Source of the DNA: Selenomonas sp. | Lineage (GTDB): Bacteria; Bacillota; Negativicutes; Selenomonadales; Selenomonadaceae | Length of the DNA: 18,367 nucleotides | Reading direction: 5' to 3' | Assembly (NCBI GenBank): GCA_003518745.1 | Contig: DOYB01000213.1 | Span: 1-18,367 of the forward strand | Shown here: piece after piece, positions 14,747-18,367 of the stretch | Numbering within the stretch: the first letter of the stretch is position 1 | Layout: each line of letters begins with the position of its first letter | The notes under the pieces: model-generated | Told to the model about the DNA's origin: nothing | Database searches by the model: none | The model's input: the letters and a program-made list of their open reading frames with translations, nothing else | Made by a program: the position numbers and the translations under genes

Positions 14747-17038
14747 GTGGAAAGATTTCAGGGACTGAATCCAATGCAGAGGGAAGCCGTAGAGCACATG
14801 GAGGGCCCACTCCTGATTATGGCCGGGGCCGGCTCAGGCAAGACAAGGGTTCTGACCTGCCGTATAGCAAATCTGCTGGCTCATGGGGTTCGCCCCTGGC
14901 AGATTCTGGCAATTACATTCACGAACAAAGCGGCGGCAGAAATGCGGGACAGGGTTGACCGCATGATTGGTGAAGGCGCGAAGGATGTCTGGCTCAGCAC
15001 CTTTCATTCCTTTTGCGCCAAAGTGCTCCGCAGGGAAATAGAATCCACGGGACTTTACAAACAGAATTTCGTTATTTATGACGCGACCGATACCAAGACT
15101 CTCATAAAGCGCTGCCTCAAGGAACTGAATCTCGATGAAAAGCAATTTGCTCCGGCATCTGTGCAGGCTGCCATATCAAACGCCAAGAATCAGCTCATGG
15201 GGCCGAGCGCCTATGAAAAGGCTTCCGCCACCTTCTTTGAAAAAAAGGTGGCGGAAATCTACAAGCTTTACTCCAAAAAGCTAAAAGACAACAATGCTAT
15301 GGATTTCGATGACCTCCTTATGGTGACAGTGCGTATTTTTGAGGATTACGAAGAGATTCTCATGAAATACCAGAACCGTTTCCACTATATTCTGGTGGAT
15401 GAATACCAGGACACCAATGGGGCCCAGTACCGTATCACCAAACTCCTGGCGGAGCAGCGCCGCAATCTATGCGTAGTCGGAGACGCTGACCAGTCCATAT
15501 ACGGCTGGCGCGGAGCCGACATGCGCAATATCATGGACTTTGAAAAGGATTACCCCGATGCCCGGGTAATAAAGCTGGAGCAGAACTATCGCTCAACCAA
15601 GCACATACTGGCCGCGGCCAATGAGGTAATCGTCCATAATATGAACCGCAAGCCCAAAAAGCTGTGGACTGAAAATCCCCAAGGGGAAAAAATTTCCCTT
15701 TATCAGGCCTCTGACGAAAGGGACGAAGCCTATTTCGTCGCTTCCACGATTCAGAAGCAAAAGACCCTCTTCAATGCTTCCTATGGAGATATGGCAGTGC
15801 TCTACCGCACAAATGCCCAATCCCGCATAATTGAAGAAGGACTCATGAAGGCGGGAATCCCCTACACTATGGTGGGAGGACTGAAGTTCTATGACCGCAA
15901 GGAGGTCAAGGACATACTGGCATATCTGAGGGTAATATTCAATCCCTTTGACACGGTGAGCCTGCTGCGCATAATCAATGTTCCCAAAAGGGGGCTTGGA
16001 ACTACCAGTCTGGGCAGGCTGAACGAATATGCGGCAGCCAACGATTTGTCCCTTTTCGACGTTATCTCCAATCCTGATATGCTGGATGAGATACAGGGGA
16101 TCACCGGACGTGTAAAAAAGCCTCTCGAGGACTTCTCTTCTATGATTTTTGAATTCATAGGACAGCTTGGTACTATGCCCCTGGATGAGCTTCTGACTAA
16201 ACTTATGGAGGACTCCGGGTATATAAAGGAGCTTGAAGCCGAAAAGAACCCCGAAAACGAAAGCCGCCTTGAGAATCTAAAGGAATTTGTGGGTGTTGCC
16301 AAGGATTTCATGAAAAACGAAGAAGAACCCACTCTTGAAAACTTCCTGAGCCAGGTTTCTCTGGTTTCTGATTTGGACAATTCGGAACTGGAAGATGACC
16401 GTGTGACACTGATGACTCTCCATGCGGCAAAGGGGCTTGAGTTCCCCACGGTCTTTCTGGTAGGAATGGAAGAAGGGATATTCCCCCACTCCCGCACTCT
16501 TATGGAGCCAGAGGAACTCGAAGAGGAACGGCGGGCCTGCTATGTAGGCATAACAAGGGCACAAAGGAAGCTGTTCCTAACATATGCGGGAATGCGGAGT
16601 CTGTATGGTCATACCAGCATGAATCCCCCATCAAGATTTCTGGAAGAAATCAATGAAGAGCATTTGGAGGAGCTCGAAAGCAACCGCAGGAAAAACAGTT
16701 TCCAATCTGAAATGAGCAGCTATGGCTATTCCTCAGGTTCATATGGCAATACAGGCTGGTCGCAGAACAGAACAAAGTCAAGCTTCCAAACATCCCAGAC
16801 ACGCCAGACACCAAATGCGGCTCCGGCGAAAAAAACAGCGGCTCCCAAGGGTCCGTCCATTAAACCAAATACAAGCGTTATCTGGAAAGCCGGTGACAAA
16901 GCCCGTCATGGAAAATGGGGCATTGGAACAGTAGTTTCAGTCCGCGGAACCGGAGAGGAAACAGAGCTTAAGATTGCCTTCCCCGATATCGGCATCAAGG
17001 GCTTGATGCAAAAATATGCTCCAATAGAAAAGGTGTAA
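14747..17038 (+). CDS. pcrA: ATP-dependent 3'-5' DNA helicase PcrA/UvrD
   Basis: A superfamily 1A helicase acting in nucleotide-excision repair, replication restart and removal of stalled RNA polymerase. The 763-residue protein starts at GTG behind GGGAGGT. It has the Q motif LNPMQREAV (7-15), Walker A AGAGSGKT (26-33), motif Ia ITFTNKAAAEM, motif II VDEYQDTN (217-224) and motif III GDADQSIYGWRGAD. Motif IV (LEQNYRS), motif V (LMTLHAAKGLEF) and motif VI (YVGITRAQRKL) follow. A Ser/Gln-rich flexible linker (about 645-705) leads to the C-terminal Tudor-like domain (about 708-763, containing HGKWGIGTVVSV) known in PcrA to contact RNA polymerase. It is complete. It lies 24 bases after nspC and is probably co-transcribed. 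Confidence 0.97.
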   Translation: MERFQGLNPMQREAVEHMEGPLLIMAGAGSGKTRVLTCRIANLLAHGVRPWQILAITFTNKAAAEMRDRVDRMIGEGAKDVWLSTFHSFCAKVLRREIESTGLYKQNFVIYDATDTKTLIKRCLKELNLDEKQFAPASVQAAISNAKNQLMGPSAYEKASATFFEKKVAEIYKLYSKKLKDNNAMDFDDLLMVTVRIFEDYEEILMKYQNRFHYILVDEYQDTNGAQYRITKLLAEQRRNLCVVGDADQSIYGWRGADMRNIMDFEKDYPDARVIKLEQNYRSTKHILAAANEVIVHNMNRKPKKLWTENPQGEKISLYQASDERDEAYFVASTIQKQKTLFNASYGDMAVLYRTNAQSRIIEEGLMKAGIPYTMVGGLKFYDRKEVKDILAYLRVIFNPFDTVSLLRIINVPKRGLGTTSLGRLNEYAAANDLSLFDVISNPDMLDEIQGITGRVKKPLEDFSSMIFEFIGQLGTMPLDELLTKLMEDSGYIKELEAEKNPENESRLENLKEFVGVAKDFMKNEEEPTLENFLSQVSLVSDLDNSELEDDRVTLMTLHAAKGLEFPTVFLVGMEEGIFPHSRTLMEPEELEEERRACYVGITRAQRKLFLTYAGMRSLYGHTSMNPPSRFLEEINEEHLEELESNRRKNSFQSEMSSYGYSSGSYGNTGWSQNRTKSSFQTSQTRQTPNAAPAKKTAAPKGPSIKPNTSVIWKAGDKARHGKWGIGTVVSVRGTGEETELKIAFPDIGIKGLMQKYAPIEKV

Positions 17039-17045
17039 TAAAAAA

Positions 17046-17078
17046 GGCGGGGCCTATGTGACAGTCACAGGCTCCGCC
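17046..17078 (-). terminator. Terminator of the HIT gene
   Basis: GGCGGGGCCT..GTGAC (17046 on) pairs with GTCACAGGCTCCGCC (to 17078), with one G-T pair and a two-base bulge. Read on the minus strand the stem is followed by TTTTTATTA, a good T-run, six bases after the HIT stop. On the plus strand it is followed by A-rich sequence, so it would only weakly stop pcrA transcripts arriving from the left. Confidence 0.82.
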
Positions 17079-17084
17079 AAAAAC

Positions 17085-17504
17085 TTATAGATTTGCTTTT
17101 ATTTTTGCAATCATCTCATTATATTCATCTTCGGAGAGGTATTTTTTATCCGGATTCATTTGAAATACCCCGCCCCATTCAAATTCATCTTTGTACTTGG
17201 GCACAAGGTGGACGTGGCAGTGTCCTGACGTATCCCCGTAGGAACCATAGTTTACTTTATCCGGTTTAAAGGCCTTGTGGAGAGCAAGTGCCACGCGACG
17301 CACATCGGCATAAAAAGCATTCATCTCGTCCACAGTAAGATCCACAATCTCGCTTTTGTGATCCTTGTAGGCCACGATGACGCGACCGGGATGGCTCTGC
17401 TCTTTGAACAAAACCAACACACTGGATGGAAGATCACAGATGTAAATACCAAACGAGTCCAAAAGTTCATTCTTCATGCAATACCCACAGTTATTGTCCT
17501 TCAT
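17085..17504 (-). CDS. HIT-family nucleotide hydrolase/transferase
   Basis: A 139-residue cytosolic histidine-triad protein. The active site GHCHVHLVP (94-102) gives the HxHxH triad His95/97/99. Upstream lie the nucleotide-binding strand VLFKEQSHPGRVIVAYKDH and the helix ELLDSF. Two N-terminal cysteines (Cys6, Cys9 in NCGYC) could bind zinc, as in many bacterial HIT proteins. Members hydrolyse adenosine phosphoramidates or dinucleoside polyphosphates; the substrate cannot be told here. ATG at 17504 follows GGGAGGA with seven-base spacing; an ATG seven codons upstream lies before that site. The gene converges on pcrA and has its own terminator. Upstream (17505-17583) is its promoter region, without a clear -35/-10 pair. 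Confidence 0.92.
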   Translation of the reverse strand: MKDNNCGYCMKNELLDSFGIYICDLPSSVLVLFKEQSHPGRVIVAYKDHKSEIVDLTVDEMNAFYADVRRVALALHKAFKPDKVNYGSYGDTSGHCHVHLVPKYKDEFEWGGVFQMNPDKKYLSEDEYNEMIAKIKANL

Positions 17505-17583
17505 GAATGTTCCTCCCTTTTTCACACATTCCCATATTCTAAGATTACTGTGTTAATTCGCCATCAAGCTGATAATTCCTGCA

Positions 17584-17611
17584 AAAAGCGAGCCATCACT
17601 GACTCGCTTTT
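17584..17611. terminator. Terminator after the histidine kinase
   Basis: AAAAGCGAG (17584-17592) and CTCGCTTTT (17603-17611) are perfect nine-base arms around a ten-base loop. A T-run follows on the minus strand, downstream of the kinase gene, which ends at 17675. The 63 bases between (17612-17674) show no gene. The stem also has four T's on the plus strand but no plus-strand gene ends nearby. Confidence 0.8.
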
Positions 17612-17674
17612 ACTCAATATTTCACATTTGACTTACATGATGTCTATAGCCCTTGACTCGGACAGCCTGTAAAT

Positions 17675-18367
17675 TTAGCTAATTGAACCGTTACGACGAT
17701 ATTGAAAGTTTCCCTGATATTGCGGTATACAACTGCCTTCCAACGTAAATCTTGTACCTTTTCCCAATGTGCTTTCACATTTTATGACGATTCCATGCCT
17801 CTGGGCAATTTCTCCCGCAATCGCAAGCCCAAGTCCTGTCCCGCCGGAGTTGCCTTCATTGTCTGTTTTGAAACGCTCAAAAATATGAGGTATATCCTCG
17901 GGAGCAATCCCGCGCCCCTTGTCCTCCACTGAAACCTGCCATGTCTCGTCCTCCAGCTTTCCGTTGACCGTGACCGTGCTTCCCTCCGTAGAGAACTTTA
18001 CTCCGTTATCCAGCAAAATAAGAAGCAGCTGCCTCAGTCTTCCATAATCTCCCATGAAGGGAATACTCTCAGGCATGGACTCTCTTACCTCCACACCTTT
18101 TTTCTCCCCCAGCGAAGTCCCCGAACGCACAGCATCCCTGAAGGGTTCTGTCAAATCAAGCTCCTGCATCTCTATTTCAAAACCTGGATTCTGTAAGCGT
18201 GTAAGCTCCAGCAAATCTCCCACAAGCCTTTCCAGCATCAAAAGATTCTCACTTATCCTGCCTCTATACGAAGCGGCTTTGGCCTCGTCATTCACAAGCC
18301 CGGATTCCAAAAGCTCCCAAGTCCCTCTCATAACCGTCAAAGGCGTACGCAGCTCGTGGGAAACCGC
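17675..18367 (-). CDS. Sensor histidine kinase, C-terminal part (cut by the window edge)
   Basis: The frame is open from the right edge, giving 230 residues that begin inside the dimerisation/phosphoacceptor domain. The H box AVSHELRTPL has the phosphorylated His at residue 4. A long helix pair (to about 60) precedes the HATPase_c domain: N box LLLILLDNGVKFS (114-126), G1 box VEDKGRGI (147-154), F box IFERF and G2 box GGTGLGLAIA (175-184). It ends with a short non-catalytic tail (CIPQYQGNFQYRRNGSIS) beyond the usual TRFTLEG strand. The sensor and membrane segments lie outside the window, so signal and response regulator are unknown. The Asn in the N box has shifted surroundings (DNGVKFS for the usual DNAIKFS), which is harmless. 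Confidence 0.94.
   Translation of the reverse strand, partial: AVSHELRTPLTVMRGTWELLESGLVNDEAKAASYRGRISENLLMLERLVGDLLELTRLQNPGFEIEMQELDLTEPFRDAVRSGTSLGEKKGVEVRESMPESIPFMGDYGRLRQLLLILLDNGVKFSTEGSTVTVNGKLEDETWQVSVEDKGRGIAPEDIPHIFERFKTDNEGNSGGTGLGLAIAGEIAQRHGIVIKCESTLGKGTRFTLEGSCIPQYQGNFQYRRNGSIS

Overview
The window reads as ordinary, roughly half-GC chromosome of an anaerobic Firmicute. A Negativicutes (Selenomonas/Anaerovibrio-like, diderm) host is my best guess. The reasons are the carboxynorspermidine synthase/decarboxylase pair, the birA-coaX-dusB cluster, frequent TTG/GTG starts behind strong GGAGG sites, and a GC-rich palindromic intergenic element. This placement is inference; no rRNA or other marker gene is present.

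Layout. (1) 1-2170, minus strand: a two-gene regulator operon, LysR then LacI. Downstream, a promoter, ribosome site and first 11 codons of another minus-strand gene run off the left edge. (2) 2336-7123, plus strand: housekeeping operon birA, coaX, dusB, M18 aminopeptidase and a secreted protein of unknown function, joined by overlaps or short gaps. (3) 7152-7205: a bidirectional terminator where this operon meets the next. (4) 9167-7238, minus strand: a compact operon encoding a lipoprotein with a C-terminal EndoU ribonuclease domain, a small acidic cytosolic protein (candidate immunity protein), purine nucleoside phosphorylase DeoD, and a probable 25-residue one-helix membrane peptide. (5) 9362-12102, plus strand and divergent from the EndoU operon: a YdjI-like SPFH protein with four zinc ribbons, a YdjG-like double zinc-ribbon membrane protein, and a 66-residue protein resembling only the membrane-anchor tail of TPM-domain proteins. 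(6) 12138-14722: carboxynorspermidine synthase, a terminator, a palindromic repeat element flanked by near-identical 11-bp direct repeats, then carboxynorspermidine decarboxylase. (7) 14747-17038: PcrA helicase. (8) 17085-18367, minus strand: a HIT-family protein and the C-terminal part of a sensor histidine kinase cut by the right edge, each followed by a terminator.

How the parts work together. birA, coaX and dusB serve cofactor metabolism and tRNA modification. The two polyamine enzymes perform consecutive steps that make (nor)spermidine from aspartate semialdehyde and a diamine. The least ordinary part is 7238-12102: an envelope-anchored EndoU nuclease with its putative immunity protein and a nucleoside phosphorylase, back to back with an SPFH/zinc-ribbon membrane module related to the Bacillus YdjG-YdjI envelope-stress genes. 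A functional link between the two halves is inferred from position only.
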